Shown: positions 15,738 through 24,455 of the stretch, piece after piece
Position numbering within the stretch: the stretch's first letter is position 1
Layout: each line of letters opens with the position of its first letter
From: Halorubrum sp. BV1
Lineage (GTDB): Archaea; Halobacteriota; Halobacteria; Halobacteriales; Haloferacaceae
Assembly: GCF_000746205.1 (NCBI RefSeq)
Contig: NZ_JQKV01000002.1
Location: 186,001-250,000 of the forward strand
Length of the DNA: 64,000 nt
Direction: 5' to 3'
Position numbers and translations under genes: made by a program
Notes under the pieces: generated by a model
What the model saw: the letters and a program-made list of their open reading frames with translations, nothing else
Databases searched by the model: none
What the model was told of the DNA's origin: nothing

Positions 15738-16391
15738 GTGAACGGAGAGCGATCGGGACCGTTCGGTCCCGCCGTCGCGGTCCTCGTCGTCGCGCTCGTC
15801 GCGGCCGCGGTCGTCGGCGCGTGGCCCCCGCTCGTCGCCGTCGAGAGCGGCAGCATGGCCCCACAAGTCGAGCGCGGTGACCTCGTCGTGGTCACGGCGA
15901 CCGACCGCTTCCCGTGGGACGGCGTCACGGGACACGCCGCTCCCGACGCGCCGACGCGGCTCGGCGGCACGGGCGACGTGGTCGCCTTCGACCCGCCCGG
16001 CGACGGCCTCGGGCCGATCCTCCACCGCGTCGCGTTCCCGGTTTCGGCCGGCGACGACTGGACGGACCGCGCCGATCCGGCGCTCCTGGAGGGCGACTGC
16101 GCCGACCTCGACGCCTGTCCCGCCCCGCACGACGGCTACATCACCTACGGCGACGCCAACGGCGAGTACGACCAGAGCGCGGGGATAGCGCCGGTCGTCC
16201 GCGAGGAGTGGATACGCGCCAAGGCGGTGATCGCCGTGCCCGAACTCGGGTGGGTCCGCCTCGCCGTCGACGCCGCCATCGCTCGCGTCGGCCTCGTTCC
16301 GACCGCAGTCGGATTCGGGGGTATCGCCGCCGCCACCGGAGGGATCGGCGCGGTGCTGCTCGGCCGGATCAGCGCGAGCCGCCGATCCTGA
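15738..16391 (+). CDS. S26-family signal peptidase
   Basis: A 217-residue membrane protease that removes signal peptides at the outer face of the membrane. An N-terminal helix (about 11-30) precedes the catalytic Ser in VESGSMAP (about S39). Box D has His (ILHRV, about H96) in place of the bacterial Lys, the archaeal/ER-type Ser-His-Asp triad, with the acidic residue in YITYGDANGEYDQ (about 135-146). A second helix ends the protein. It is convergent with the NYN gene, 8 bp apart. Confidence 0.9.
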   Translation: MNGERSGPFGPAVAVLVVALVAAAVVGAWPPLVAVESGSMAPQVERGDLVVVTATDRFPWDGVTGHAAPDAPTRLGGTGDVVAFDPPGDGLGPILHRVAFPVSAGDDWTDRADPALLEGDCADLDACPAPHDGYITYGDANGEYDQSAGIAPVVREEWIRAKAVIAVPELGWVRLAVDAAIARVGLVPTAVGFGGIAAATGGIGAVLLGRISASRRS

Positions 16392-16399
16392 CCGCGCCG

Positions 16400-17020
16400 C
16401 TACCGGGTTCGGTCCTCATGGATCGTTCCCTCCACGCCCGGCCTCTCGGACGCGTTATTCCCGTCGCCGTCGCGCTCCTCGGTCGCGCCGGTGCTCTCGT
16501 CGATACCGCGTTCCTCGGTCGCGTCCGACTCACCCTCACCGTCGCGCTCCGCGTCCCCACCGACGCCGCCGTTCACGTCCCCGTCGAGCGTCACGGACCC
16601 GTTCGCGGCGTTGCGGAGGGCGTCCGACCGGCCGAACTTCCCGGGCGCGATCGCGAGCGTTCGGATGCCGTACCCGTTCGCCGTCTCGACGACCGGTTTG
16701 AAGTCCGTGTCGCGCGAGGCGATAGCGAGCGTCGTCATCCGACCCTCGGCGGCGAACCGGGCCGCGTCGACCGCGAGCTTCACGTCCACGTCCCCGCTCG
16801 TGACCACGACCTCGAAGCCGCGCGCCTCCGCGGCCTGAATCAGTCCCGGCGTCGCGTGCTCGTCGAGGTACAACCGGGTCACGACGAGCGGCCCCTCGGC
16901 TTCCGCCGCGCGGCGCACGTCGTCTAAGTCCACGTCGAACTCCTCGCGCAGTACGTTCGGTCCGTCGACGAACAGCGCCACGCCGCCGGCGTCCGCGTCC
17001 GTCTCGCCGCCTTGCTCCAT
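16400..17020 (-). CDS. NYN/PIN-like domain protein (TIGR00288-type)
   Basis: A 206-residue protein with a NYN ribonuclease-like domain: VALFVDGPNVLREEFDVDL carries the first catalytic Asp and Asn, DVDVKLAVDAARFA the second acidic group, and LAIASRDTDFKPVVETANGYG the third. The last 70 residues are an acidic, low-complexity tail. NYN proteins cleave RNA, but targets in haloarchaea are unknown. ATG 17020 was chosen over a longer frame because the upstream residues are unlike any coding sequence. Confidence 0.8.
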   Translation of the reverse strand: MEQGGETDADAGGVALFVDGPNVLREEFDVDLDDVRRAAEAEGPLVVTRLYLDEHATPGLIQAAEARGFEVVVTSGDVDVKLAVDAARFAAEGRMTTLAIASRDTDFKPVVETANGYGIRTLAIAPGKFGRSDALRNAANGSVTLDGDVNGGVGGDAERDGEGESDATEERGIDESTGATEERDGDGNNASERPGVEGTIHEDRTR

Positions 17021-17141
17021 GACCGGGCTTCGAGACCCGCAGAGATATGCGTGATGATGTGCCCGGCGCGCGCGGAGGCGGGGAACCGGCCGTTCGTCGG
17101 CCGCCGCCGAACTCCTCATCGGAACTCCACGCCGCATCGGA

Positions 17142-17232
17142 AATACCGACCTTATATCGGTATTATGTCCTGATCGATACACGTAGTGAATATACGAAGT
17201 TTTGAAATAGTATATCCAATTATTCCGGAATA
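17142..17232 (+). promoter_or_regulatory. AT-rich promoter region with two inverted repeats
   Basis: AATACCGA-N7-TCGGTATT (17142-17164) is centred on a TATA-like CTTATAT. A second promoter-like TAGTATATCC lies at 17207-17216, and a perfect palindrome TATTCCGGAATA (17221-17232) ends at the first base of the ATG. The stretch is far more AT-rich than its surroundings. It looks like an operator pair controlling the small gene at 17232. Confidence 0.5.
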
Positions 17233-17486
17233 TGATGTCGAGTTCAAACTCGTACACCGTTATTTCCGAACAGAACGATCACGAATGCACCACCGTCCGT
17301 GCACATCCACGCAACGAGACGTACCACATCGTCGACTACGCCGACGAGGACGCCCGCGAGCGCGTCGCGGACCTGCCGGTCGGCTCGGTGGTGAAGATGG
17401 AACTGTCGCGCGCCGGCCGTCGGAGCAACGTCTGGCGCGCCGAGTCGGTCCGGACCGCACAGACCGACGGCGGCATCGCGGAGTGA
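17232..17486 (+). CDS. Small conserved haloarchaeal protein, 84 residues
   Basis: A compact beta-rich protein (YTVISEQNDHECTTVRAHP, YHIVDYADEDARERVADLPV, SVVKMELSRAGRRSNVW) of a haloarchaea-only family with no known function. The size and pattern suggest an OB- or TRAM-like nucleic-acid-binding barrel, but this is inference. Met1 and Met2 are adjacent ATGs. The palindrome reaching the start codon and the strong AT-rich upstream region suggest tight regulation. Confidence 0.75.
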   Translation: MMSSSNSYTVISEQNDHECTTVRAHPRNETYHIVDYADEDARERVADLPVGSVVKMELSRAGRRSNVWRAESVRTAQTDGGIAE

Positions 17487-17554
17487 GAGCGAGCGCGAGC
17501 GACGCGCCGCGCCGCGTTAGCGACGAACCGCTTCGGTGGATGCGTGTATCGGCG

Positions 17555-19345
17555 CTACAGGTCCCGCGTGAGCCGCGGGTTCGTCACCGCGCCCTCGGAC
17601 GCGGAGGCGAAGTCGCGACCGTACTTCGCGAGGATCCCGCCCTCGTACTGCGGCTCGGGGGCCTCGAACGCCTCGCGGCGCTCGGCCAGCTCCTCCTCTG
17701 AGAGGTCGACAGAGAGGTCTCGATCCGGGATGTCGACGGTGATCACGTCGCCGTCCTCGATGAGACCGATCGGGCCCCCAACGGCGGCCTCGGGAGCCAC
17801 GTGTCCGATCATCGGGCCGCGGGTCGCGCCGGAGAACCGCCCGTCGGTCAGCAGGGCCACGTCGTCCTCGTGGCCCGCGCCGACGACGGCGGCGGTGACG
17901 CCGAGCATCTCGCGCATCCCGGGGCCGCCGGTCGGACCCTCGTTGTGGATCACGATCACGTCGCCGGACTCGATCTCGCCGGACTGGACGTATTCCATCG
18001 CGTCCTCCTCGTTCGTGAACACGCGCGCCGGTCCCTCGTGGTGGAACGCGTCGTCGCCGGTCACCTTGAGCACCGACCCCTCGGGCGCGAGGTTGCCCGT
18101 GAGGATCTTGATCGCGCCCTCCGCCTCCTTCGGCTCGTCGACCGTGTAGAGGAAGTCCGCGTCGATTTCGTCGTCGTCCGGGAGGTCACCGCGCGCTTCG
18201 AGCACCGCGATTTCCTCGGCGAGCGTCCGGCCCGTGACGGTCTTCGCGTCGCCGTGGAGCAGGTCCGCCTCGAGCAGGCGACGGAGCACCACGGGGACGC
18301 CGCCGACCTCGTGGAGGTCGTTCATCACGCTGTTGCCGCCGGGCTGGAGGTCGGCGATCTTCGGCGTGCGCCGCGAGATCTCGTCGAAGTCCTCGATCGA
18401 GAGGTCCACGTCGGCCTCGCCCGCGAGCGCGAGCAGGTGGAGGACGCCGTTCGTCGAGCCGCCGATCGCGGTCTGTAAGGCGATCGCGTTCTCGAAGGAC
18501 TTCCGCGAGAGGATGTCGGAGGGGCGGCGGTCCTCTTCGATGCATTCGACGACGAGCTCGCCCGCGCGCTCGGCCACTTCGTAGCGTTCCTGATCTTCGG
18601 CGGGCGCGGAGGCGGAGCCGAGCGGGGCCATCCCGAGCGCCTCGGAGATGGACGCCATCGTGTTCGCCGTGAACATCCCGCCACAGGAGCCCGCGCCGGG
18701 ACACGCGTGGCGTTCGAGTTCGTCGAGTTCCTCGCCGCTCATGTCGCCTTCGGCGTACGCGCCGACGCCCTCGAACACCTGCACGATCGTCACGTCGCGG
18801 CCGTCGTGCTGACCGGGCATGATAGAGCCGCCGTAGAGGAACACGGAGGGAAGGTCGGTGCGGATCGACGCCATCAGCATTCCGGGGAGGTTCTTGTCAC
18901 AGCCCGCCACCGTCACTAACGCGTCCATGCGCTCGCCGAAGGAGACGAGTTCGACGCTGTCGGCTATCACTTCCCGCGAGATGAGCGAGGCCTTCATCCC
19001 CTCCGTCCCCATCGAGATGGCGTCGGAGATGGTGATCGTGCCGAACTCGATCGGCATACCGCCGGCGGCGTCGATACCGTCGAGCGCCGACTCCGCGACA
19101 TCGTCGAGGTGGACGTTACACGGCGTGATGTCGGCCGCGGGGTTCGGGACGCCGACGATGGGCGAAGAGAGGTCCTCGTCGTCGAACCCCATCGCCCGGA
19201 ACATCGAGCGGTGCGGGGCTCGCTCCGCGCCCTCGGTGACGTCTTTGCTCCGGAGGTCGTCGTCTTTCTTGCCCGCGAATCGGTCCGCGTCGCCGCGTCC
19301 CCGCGAGGCCGCGTCCTCGTCGGATCGGGATTGCTGCTCGCTCAT
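17555..19345 (-). CDS. ilvD: Dihydroxy-acid dehydratase
   Basis: Dehydrates 2,3-dihydroxy-3-methylvalerate and 2,3-dihydroxyisovalerate in isoleucine and valine synthesis. The 596-residue protein has an acidic N-terminal extension of about 35 residues. Iron-sulfur ligands are DITPCNVHL (about C76), VAGCDKNLPGM (about C149) and CPGAGSCGGMF (about C221), the three Cys of the 2Fe-2S IlvD type. GRFSGATRGPMIGHVAPEAA near the C-terminus holds the substrate-binding Ser. No other ilv gene is adjacent. Confidence 0.96.
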   Translation of the reverse strand: MSEQQSRSDEDAASRGRGDADRFAGKKDDDLRSKDVTEGAERAPHRSMFRAMGFDDEDLSSPIVGVPNPAADITPCNVHLDDVAESALDGIDAAGGMPIEFGTITISDAISMGTEGMKASLISREVIADSVELVSFGERMDALVTVAGCDKNLPGMLMASIRTDLPSVFLYGGSIMPGQHDGRDVTIVQVFEGVGAYAEGDMSGEELDELERHACPGAGSCGGMFTANTMASISEALGMAPLGSASAPAEDQERYEVAERAGELVVECIEEDRRPSDILSRKSFENAIALQTAIGGSTNGVLHLLALAGEADVDLSIEDFDEISRRTPKIADLQPGGNSVMNDLHEVGGVPVVLRRLLEADLLHGDAKTVTGRTLAEEIAVLEARGDLPDDDEIDADFLYTVDEPKEAEGAIKILTGNLAPEGSVLKVTGDDAFHHEGPARVFTNEEDAMEYVQSGEIESGDVIVIHNEGPTGGPGMREMLGVTAAVVGAGHEDDVALLTDGRFSGATRGPMIGHVAPEAAVGGPIGLIEDGDVITVDIPDRDLSVDLSEEELAERREAFEAPEPQYEGGILAKYGRDFASASEGAVTNPRLTRDL

Positions 19346-19438
19346 ACTCGCCCCTATCGCTCGGGGGTCTTAAACTGACGCACCGGAACAAGTTGCTCCG
19401 GATCGACGCCGGCGTCGGTCACCACCGAAGACGGCGTG

Positions 19439-22400
19439 CTACTGTGCGAAGAACTGGCGCACCACGAGGAACGAGACGCCCGTGAGCCCAGCCCAGAGCA
19501 CCGCCGCCACGACGCCGAGCGTCACGAGCGGCGGCGAGCCCAACACGCCGGCGACGAGCCAGACCACCACTCCGGCGAGCGCGAGCGCTTGAACCGTCCT
19601 GCCGTCGAGCAGGGGCCGCCGTCTCTCGAACGTACGCACCAGTCCGTGCCCGCCGAACAACAGCGCCAGGACGTAGGTGATGGCACCGAGCACTCCCAGC
19701 GGCGACCCGAGCGCCGAGAGGAGCGACTCGGGCGACGACGTCGAGGACTCGTCGGGGGGAGCCGTCCCGGTCGTCGCCACCGCGACCTCGGCCGTCGCCG
19801 TCGACGCGCTGTCGATGCCCAGTTCGCTCTCGACCCCGAGACCCACCGTGAGCCGGTCGTCGGGCATCACGAGGCGGCGCGTCGGCGCAGTCTGGGGATC
19901 CGTGGCCGTCCCGTCGGTGAAGAAGTGGTACCGGCCGATGCGCCCCGTACCGATCGTCGAACCCGCGCCCGACACCTCGAAACGCGTCGAGGGAGCCGCG
20001 CGCTCGGGCGCGTCGAGCCGCGGCGTCGGGCGGACGTAGCGCCGACCGCTCGGCGTCTCGCTGAACGGGACGACGTCGACCCAGCCCGCCGCGGTCACGA
20101 CCGTGTCGCCGTCTCCCTCCGGGAGGATCGAGGCGTGGTAGGGGCCGGTGTTGTCGCCCCAGTAGTTCGACTCCGCGTCGACGGTGCGGACCGCGTCGGT
20201 GACGAACCGAGCGGTGGCGTTCGCCGCGATGAGCGGCTCGACGTCGACCGTCAGACCGCGCCGCTGGCCGTAGATGTCGTTGTCGACGACCGCGACACCC
20301 GCGCTCGCGGACGCGCCGTCGGTGAGCCCGATAGCGGTCGGAAGCGCGTCGATGACGCGCCGGACGTCGAGCGCACCCGTCTCTGCGGCGCGAGTGTGAC
20401 TGACACCGTCGGTCCGGAGCACGACGACGGTGTCCTCGCTCCAGAACCGCACGAACGTGATCTGGCGACGGACTCGCTGGTTTGCGACGCGGTCTTCGAA
20501 TTCTCCCGCAAATCCGTTGGTGTCGAGGATCGCGCCACGGTCGCCCTCGGCCACGTAGACGCCCGTGCCGGGGTCCGCGCCGTCGATCGCGACCGGCTCG
20601 GCGTGAGCGTTGGTGTTGAACACGATGTCGTTGCGAGCGATCGTGGCGTCGACCACGCCGCGTGTCGCGACCCCGTAGGCGTTCGCGGCGACGACGTTCT
20701 CGGTCACGTCGAGCGTCCCGTTGTGGGTGATCGGACTCGACACGAAGAGGCCGGCACCGGCGTTGTTCGCGAGGCGGTTGCCCGCCACGTCGACCGCGTC
20801 GATCAGCAGATCGGTCGTCACGGCGACGCCGTGGCCCCCGCCGTCGGCGACGGTGTTGTCGGTGATGGTGAGGTCGTGTGCCCCGCCGCGCGTCCGGACG
20901 GCGATGCCCGCTCCGTCGCTCCCGACGACGTCGTTGTCCGACACCGCGAGGTCGGTCACGACGCTGCTCTCGACCGCGATCCCGTCGTCGCCGTTGCCCC
21001 GCACGTCGTTGCCCGCGATCTCGCCCGTACGGACGGCCCACGTGCCGATGTGGAGCCCGTCGCGTCCGTTCCCGCGGGCGGTGTTGTTCACGACGTGGAG
21101 GTCGCCCTGACTCGTCGTCGAACGTATGTCGACGCCGCTGCGAGCATTCTCTGAGAGGACGTTCGACCGGAGTGTCACCTGCGTCGACACGCGCTCGCGG
21201 CGCTCGGACTGTCGTATCCGAATCCCGCTCGTCGACTGGGTCACCCGGTTGCCGACCGCGTGGACCGACGTCTGCGTGCGGGCGTCGACCTGAACGCCCG
21301 CGTCGGTGACGCGAAGATCCGTGTTGCGGACGCGAAGCTCGCTCTGTGCGCCCCGAACGGCGACGCCGTCGCCGCCGACGCCGGTCATCCGCGTCTCGGT
21401 GACCCGTATTCCCGTGACCGTGTCGGCGGCGGCGAAGATCCCCGCACCCTCGACGTCTCGGAGCGCGGACTCGGCGACGGTGAGACTACTGACGCGCGTC
21501 TGCGCGCTCGGTTCGGACGCGTAGGGTTCCACGTCCTCGCCGACCACGTACGCCGCCCGTGCGCCGTCGGAGAGCTGCGGGACGCCGCCGTCGAGCGGAC
21601 GCACGTCGACGGGATACACGCCTCGCGTGCTCGGGTTGACGACGCCGTCGTACTCGACGAGGAGCCGGTCGCGGCTGGAGACGCGGACCGTCCGCGAGAG
21701 CGCGATCTCAACCTGTCGGTCGTCGACCGAAACGCCCGCGACCGCCCCGCCGAGCGACCGGTCGATCTCGCCGTCGCGGTCCGTATCGAGACCGATACGC
21801 CCGACCGTATCGGCACCGACACCCTGCACTGCGGCGTCGGCGGGATACCGCAGTCGGAGCGCGTCCATCGAGACTCCGACACCCGGATCGAGCGAGAGCG
21901 TGTTCCGCGTCGTCTCCGCCCGTCTCGGGTTGGCTGCGGTGAGTTCGACGCGCTCCGTCGCCCCGTCTGACGGAGTCACGGCGAGCGCGTGTCCGGCGAC
22001 GTCGCGGACCGTCGACCGAACGACGGCGATCCGCGGAGCGGTACGCGTCGCGTCCGTGACGCCGACGCCCGCCGTCGTGAAGTCCCGAAGCGTGGAGTCG
22101 ACGAGACGGATCTCGCCCGCGTCGCTCGCGGCGGCGATTCCGGTGGTGCCGCCCCGAAGCGTGGTGTTGTGAAGTGCGAGCCGTGAGTCGTCCGTCCCGT
22201 TGTAGCGGAGGCTGCCCCACCGGCGGTCCGGAGCCGCCCCCGCAGTCCGCCCGATGGTCACCGGACGGGCGGCCGTGCCGTCGGCCCGCAGCGACCCGCT
22301 GACGGTGAGCGTGACGCCTTCCGCGAACTGCACCTCGGTCCCCGGTTCGACCGTGAGCGTCGCGCCCGGTTCGATTTCCACGGAGCGAGCGATCCGGTAC

Positions 22401-22567
22401 GGCCCGTCCGCGGGCGTCCAGGCCGTGTCGGTTTCGATCGCCGACTCGACGAAGGTAACGTCCGGGGGCGCGGCGCTGGCCGGCGCGGCCGTGACGCCTC
22501 CGAGGAGGGCGACGCCCACGAGTATCGCCGCCGTCCATCGGAGTCGAGTATCGCGCACAGATATCAC
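19439..22567 (-). CDS. Large exported right-handed beta-helix protein, membrane-anchored
   Basis: A 1042-residue surface protein: signal peptide (about 1-32), a long series of parallel beta-helix repeats (NosD/pectate-lyase-like, for example GIAVESSVVTDLAVSDNDVV), a beta-sandwich region near 850-930, and two or three transmembrane helices at the C-terminus. Repeats such as GNxxxxNxGxGI are typical of carbohydrate-binding or -cleaving helices, but no catalytic set is evident. It is probably a cell-surface or adhesion protein. It stands alone, divergent from the SHOCT gene. Confidence 0.85.
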   Translation of the reverse strand: MISVRDTRLRWTAAILVGVALLGGVTAAPASAAPPDVTFVESAIETDTAWTPADGPYRIARSVEIEPGATLTVEPGTEVQFAEGVTLTVSGSLRADGTAARPVTIGRTAGAAPDRRWGSLRYNGTDDSRLALHNTTLRGGTTGIAAASDAGEIRLVDSTLRDFTTAGVGVTDATRTAPRIAVVRSTVRDVAGHALAVTPSDGATERVELTAANPRRAETTRNTLSLDPGVGVSMDALRLRYPADAAVQGVGADTVGRIGLDTDRDGEIDRSLGGAVAGVSVDDRQVEIALSRTVRVSSRDRLLVEYDGVVNPSTRGVYPVDVRPLDGGVPQLSDGARAAYVVGEDVEPYASEPSAQTRVSSLTVAESALRDVEGAGIFAAADTVTGIRVTETRMTGVGGDGVAVRGAQSELRVRNTDLRVTDAGVQVDARTQTSVHAVGNRVTQSTSGIRIRQSERRERVSTQVTLRSNVLSENARSGVDIRSTTSQGDLHVVNNTARGNGRDGLHIGTWAVRTGEIAGNDVRGNGDDGIAVESSVVTDLAVSDNDVVGSDGAGIAVRTRGGAHDLTITDNTVADGGGHGVAVTTDLLIDAVDVAGNRLANNAGAGLFVSSPITHNGTLDVTENVVAANAYGVATRGVVDATIARNDIVFNTNAHAEPVAIDGADPGTGVYVAEGDRGAILDTNGFAGEFEDRVANQRVRRQITFVRFWSEDTVVVLRTDGVSHTRAAETGALDVRRVIDALPTAIGLTDGASASAGVAVVDNDIYGQRRGLTVDVEPLIAANATARFVTDAVRTVDAESNYWGDNTGPYHASILPEGDGDTVVTAAGWVDVVPFSETPSGRRYVRPTPRLDAPERAAPSTRFEVSGAGSTIGTGRIGRYHFFTDGTATDPQTAPTRRLVMPDDRLTVGLGVESELGIDSASTATAEVAVATTGTAPPDESSTSSPESLLSALGSPLGVLGAITYVLALLFGGHGLVRTFERRRPLLDGRTVQALALAGVVVWLVAGVLGSPPLVTLGVVAAVLWAGLTGVSFLVVRQFFAQ

Positions 22568-22736
22568 TTTACGAATACGATTCGCGTTAGCGAGTAGACG
22601 ACTTAGTCGTTGGGTTGCGAGTCAGCGATCCGCGCCTGAGGCCGTGGGCTTGCCCCGTGTACCTGTGAGACACACCGCTCCGAATGACCTCCCGAGGGTC
22701 CAGGGCGGAGTTCGATCACCTGAGAACCCGCGGCGC

Positions 22737-22745
22737 GTATTTGAA
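22737..22745 (+). promoter_or_regulatory. TATA-like element of the SHOCT gene
   Basis: GTATTTGAA ends 22 bp before the ATG at 22768 and supports that start over longer in-frame alternatives. Confidence 0.45.
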
Positions 22746-22767
22746 CGTGGGGAACGAACCCTCGCGT

Positions 22768-23241
22768 ATGACTGGTGGGACTGTCGATGACGTCGAACGC
22801 ACTGAAGAACAGCCCACCAACACAGCGGGACTCGGCGCGACGGCCGGCCTCGCCGGAATGAGCGGTATGGGCGCTATGGGTGGAACGGGCGCTATGGGTG
22901 GAACGGGCGCTATGGGTGGAATGGGGGGAATGTGGTTGACGACGCTCCCGGTGGTGTTGCTGACGGTCGCGGCGCTCCTCGTGATCGCGTACGTCGCCGT
23001 TCGACGACTTTCGGCCGGCGACGACGGAGAGGGTGCGACGGCGACACCGAAGGAGGACCCGATCGAGCGCCTCAAGCGGCGGTACGCCGAGGGAGAACTC
23101 TCCGAGGCGGAGTTCGAGCGCGCGCTGGATCGGGAACTGGACGGCGAGACGACGACGAGCAGTGCCGGCGGCAGCGATATCGACATCGGAGACGGCGGCG
23201 AGACGATACCCGCGCGGTCGGAGCAGCGCGCGGATCGCTGA
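22768..23241 (+). CDS. SHOCT-domain membrane protein
   Basis: A 157-residue protein: a Gly/Met-rich stretch with GAMGGT repeats, one transmembrane helix (LTTLPVVLLTVAALLVIAYV, about 55-75), an acidic linker, and a C-terminal SHOCT motif (DPIERLKRRYAEGELSEAEF, about 96-115). SHOCT segments are short helical oligomerisation modules. The Gly/Met stretch comes from an 18-bp tandem repeat at 22871-22924. ATG 22768 is favoured by a TATA-like element. Function unknown. Confidence 0.8.
   Translation: MTGGTVDDVERTEEQPTNTAGLGATAGLAGMSGMGAMGGTGAMGGTGAMGGMGGMWLTTLPVVLLTVAALLVIAYVAVRRLSAGDDGEGATATPKEDPIERLKRRYAEGELSEAEFERALDRELDGETTTSSAGGSDIDIGDGGETIPARSEQRADR
22871..22924. repeat. 18-bp coding minisatellite in the SHOCT gene
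   Basis: GCGCTATGGGTGGAACGG is repeated three times in tandem (the last copy has one change), encoding GAMGGT units in the protein's N-terminal region. Confidence 0.85.
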
Positions 23242-23270
23242 TCGACACGGGAGAACGTAGATCAGACGAC

Positions 23271-23948
23271 TCAGGCGAACGCTTTCAGAATTCCCGCACC
23301 GTCCGTGCTCCGGCCGAGGTCGGGGAGCGTGGCGCGTTCGGGGTGCGGCATGAGGACCGCGACGTGCTCTCTGTCCCCGAGGACGCCGGCGATGTTGTCC
23401 GTCGACCCGTTGGGGTTGGCGGCGTCCGTTGTCTCGCCGTCGGCGTCGCAGTAGCGGAAGAGGACGCGGTCGTCGGCGACGAGGTCGTCGTGGGCGGCCT
23501 CGCCTATTTCGAAGCGACCCTCGCCGTGCGCGATGGGCACCTCGATCACGTCCCCCTCGTCGTAGGCGGCGGTCCACGGCGTGTCGGCGCGCTCGACTCT
23601 GAGGTACACGGGCTCACACTGGAAGCGCGCGGAGGCGTTCGTGGTGAATGCGCCGGGCGTGAGTCCGGACTCCGAGCCGATCTGCGCGCCGTTGCAGATC
23701 CCGATCACGGGGACGCCGTCGGCGGCGGCCTCGCGGACAGCCTCCATGATCGGGTCGCGGGCGGCCATCGCACCGGCGCGGAGATAGTCGCCGTAGGAGA
23801 ACCCGCCCGGGAGGACGATTCCGTCCGTGTCCGCGGGCAGACCGTCCGCGTGCCAGACGCGCTCGGCGTCGATCCCAAGATGCGCGAGCGCGCGGACCGC
23901 GTCGCGGTCGCAGTTCGAGCCGCCGAACTGGACGACGGCGACCGTCAC
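23271..23948 (-). CDS. purQ: Phosphoribosylformylglycinamidine synthase, glutaminase subunit
   Basis: Supplies ammonia from glutamine to PurL in the fourth step of purine synthesis. The 225-residue class-I glutaminase has its nucleophile in GICNGAQIG (about C85), the oxyanion LPGGFSYGD before it, and the His/Glu pair in MPHPERA near the C-terminus. The start is GTG at 23948, giving MTVAVVQFGGSNCDRD as in the family; a GTG three codons upstream (23957) is possible. Its start overlaps the stop of a 27-codon ORF (GTGA) that in turn overlaps purS. PurL is not in the window. Confidence 0.94.
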   Translation of the reverse strand: MTVAVVQFGGSNCDRDAVRALAHLGIDAERVWHADGLPADTDGIVLPGGFSYGDYLRAGAMAARDPIMEAVREAAADGVPVIGICNGAQIGSESGLTPGAFTTNASARFQCEPVYLRVERADTPWTAAYDEGDVIEVPIAHGEGRFEIGEAAHDDLVADDRVLFRYCDADGETTDAANPNGSTDNIAGVLGDREHVAVLMPHPERATLPDLGRSTDGAGILKAFA

Positions 23949-24028
23949 GCCGACCACCTCGGGTGGGCGGCCGCGACCGCGTCCGCGTCGGTGACGAGCG
24001 GCGTCGTCTCGCTGACGACGACCGTCAT
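23945..24028 (-). CDS. 27-residue ORF bridging purS and purQ
   Basis: An ATG overlapping the purS stop (ATGA, 24025-24028) opens 27 codons that end in a TGA overlapping the purQ GTG (GTGA, 23945-23948). The peptide is MTVVVSETTPLVTDAD onward and resembles nothing I know. It fills exactly the purS-purQ gap and could pass ribosomes from one gene to the next; whether the peptide matters is unknown. Confidence 0.4.
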   Translation of the reverse strand: MTVVVSETTPLVTDADAVAAAHPRWSA

Positions 24029-24276
24029 CGCTCCGCGACCGCGACGTCGTAGTCGTGGATCGTCGGGTTCGCGAGCAGCCGCTCGGCCATCTCGCCGGCG
24101 CGCTCGGCCGCCTCGTCGGCGTCGGCGGCGTCTAAATCGACCTCGAAGCGGTCGGCCGACCGGAGGTCCGACAGCTCGAAACCGAGGCGTTCGAGGGCCT
24201 TTTGGGTCGTCTCCGCCTCCGGGTCGAGGACGCCCCGCTTCAGCCGCACCGTCACCGTCGCGGTGTATGCCGTCAT
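24025..24276 (-). CDS. purS: Phosphoribosylformylglycinamidine synthase subunit PurS
   Basis: An 83-residue protein of the PurS family, which bridges PurQ and PurL in the FGAM synthase complex. It has the family pattern TATVTVRLKRGVLDPEAETT at the start, then ALERLGF and the final ANPTIHDYDVAV. It begins the purS-purQ operon; the next reading frame overlaps its stop codon by four bases. It is divergent from purU across 179 bp. Confidence 0.94.
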   Translation of the reverse strand: MTAYTATVTVRLKRGVLDPEAETTQKALERLGFELSDLRSADRFEVDLDAADADEAAERAGEMAERLLANPTIHDYDVAVAER

Positions 24277-24326
24277 TATCGATAGTGCGGAGTCGTGTGT
24301 AAAAACCGTTTTGGAACACCCTGTAT

Positions 24327-24342
24327 ATCCATGTTCGTGGAT
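24327..24342. promoter_or_regulatory. Palindrome between divergent purS and purU
   Basis: ATCCA-TGTTCG-TGGAT lies midway between the divergent purine genes, near a TATA-like GTTTAAG for purU. It is a candidate shared operator; no known regulator can be named. Confidence 0.3.
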
Positions 24343-24440
24343 CTGTTTAAGATGATCGTGAGCGTCGACGGCGGCTTCGGAGCGAAAGGGACAACCCTCT
24401 CCGGCCGCTGGTGCGGGTGTATGCAGCCGTTCGAACCCGC

Positions 24441-24450
24441 GGAGGTGATC
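24441..24450 (+). promoter_or_regulatory. Perfect Shine-Dalgarno of purU
   Basis: GGAGGTGATC is complementary over ten bases to the conserved 16S 3' end and lies 5 bp before the ATG at 24456. Most genes in this window lack any Shine-Dalgarno, so this leadered transcript is unusual here. Confidence 0.8.
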
Positions 24451-24455
24451 GTCGC

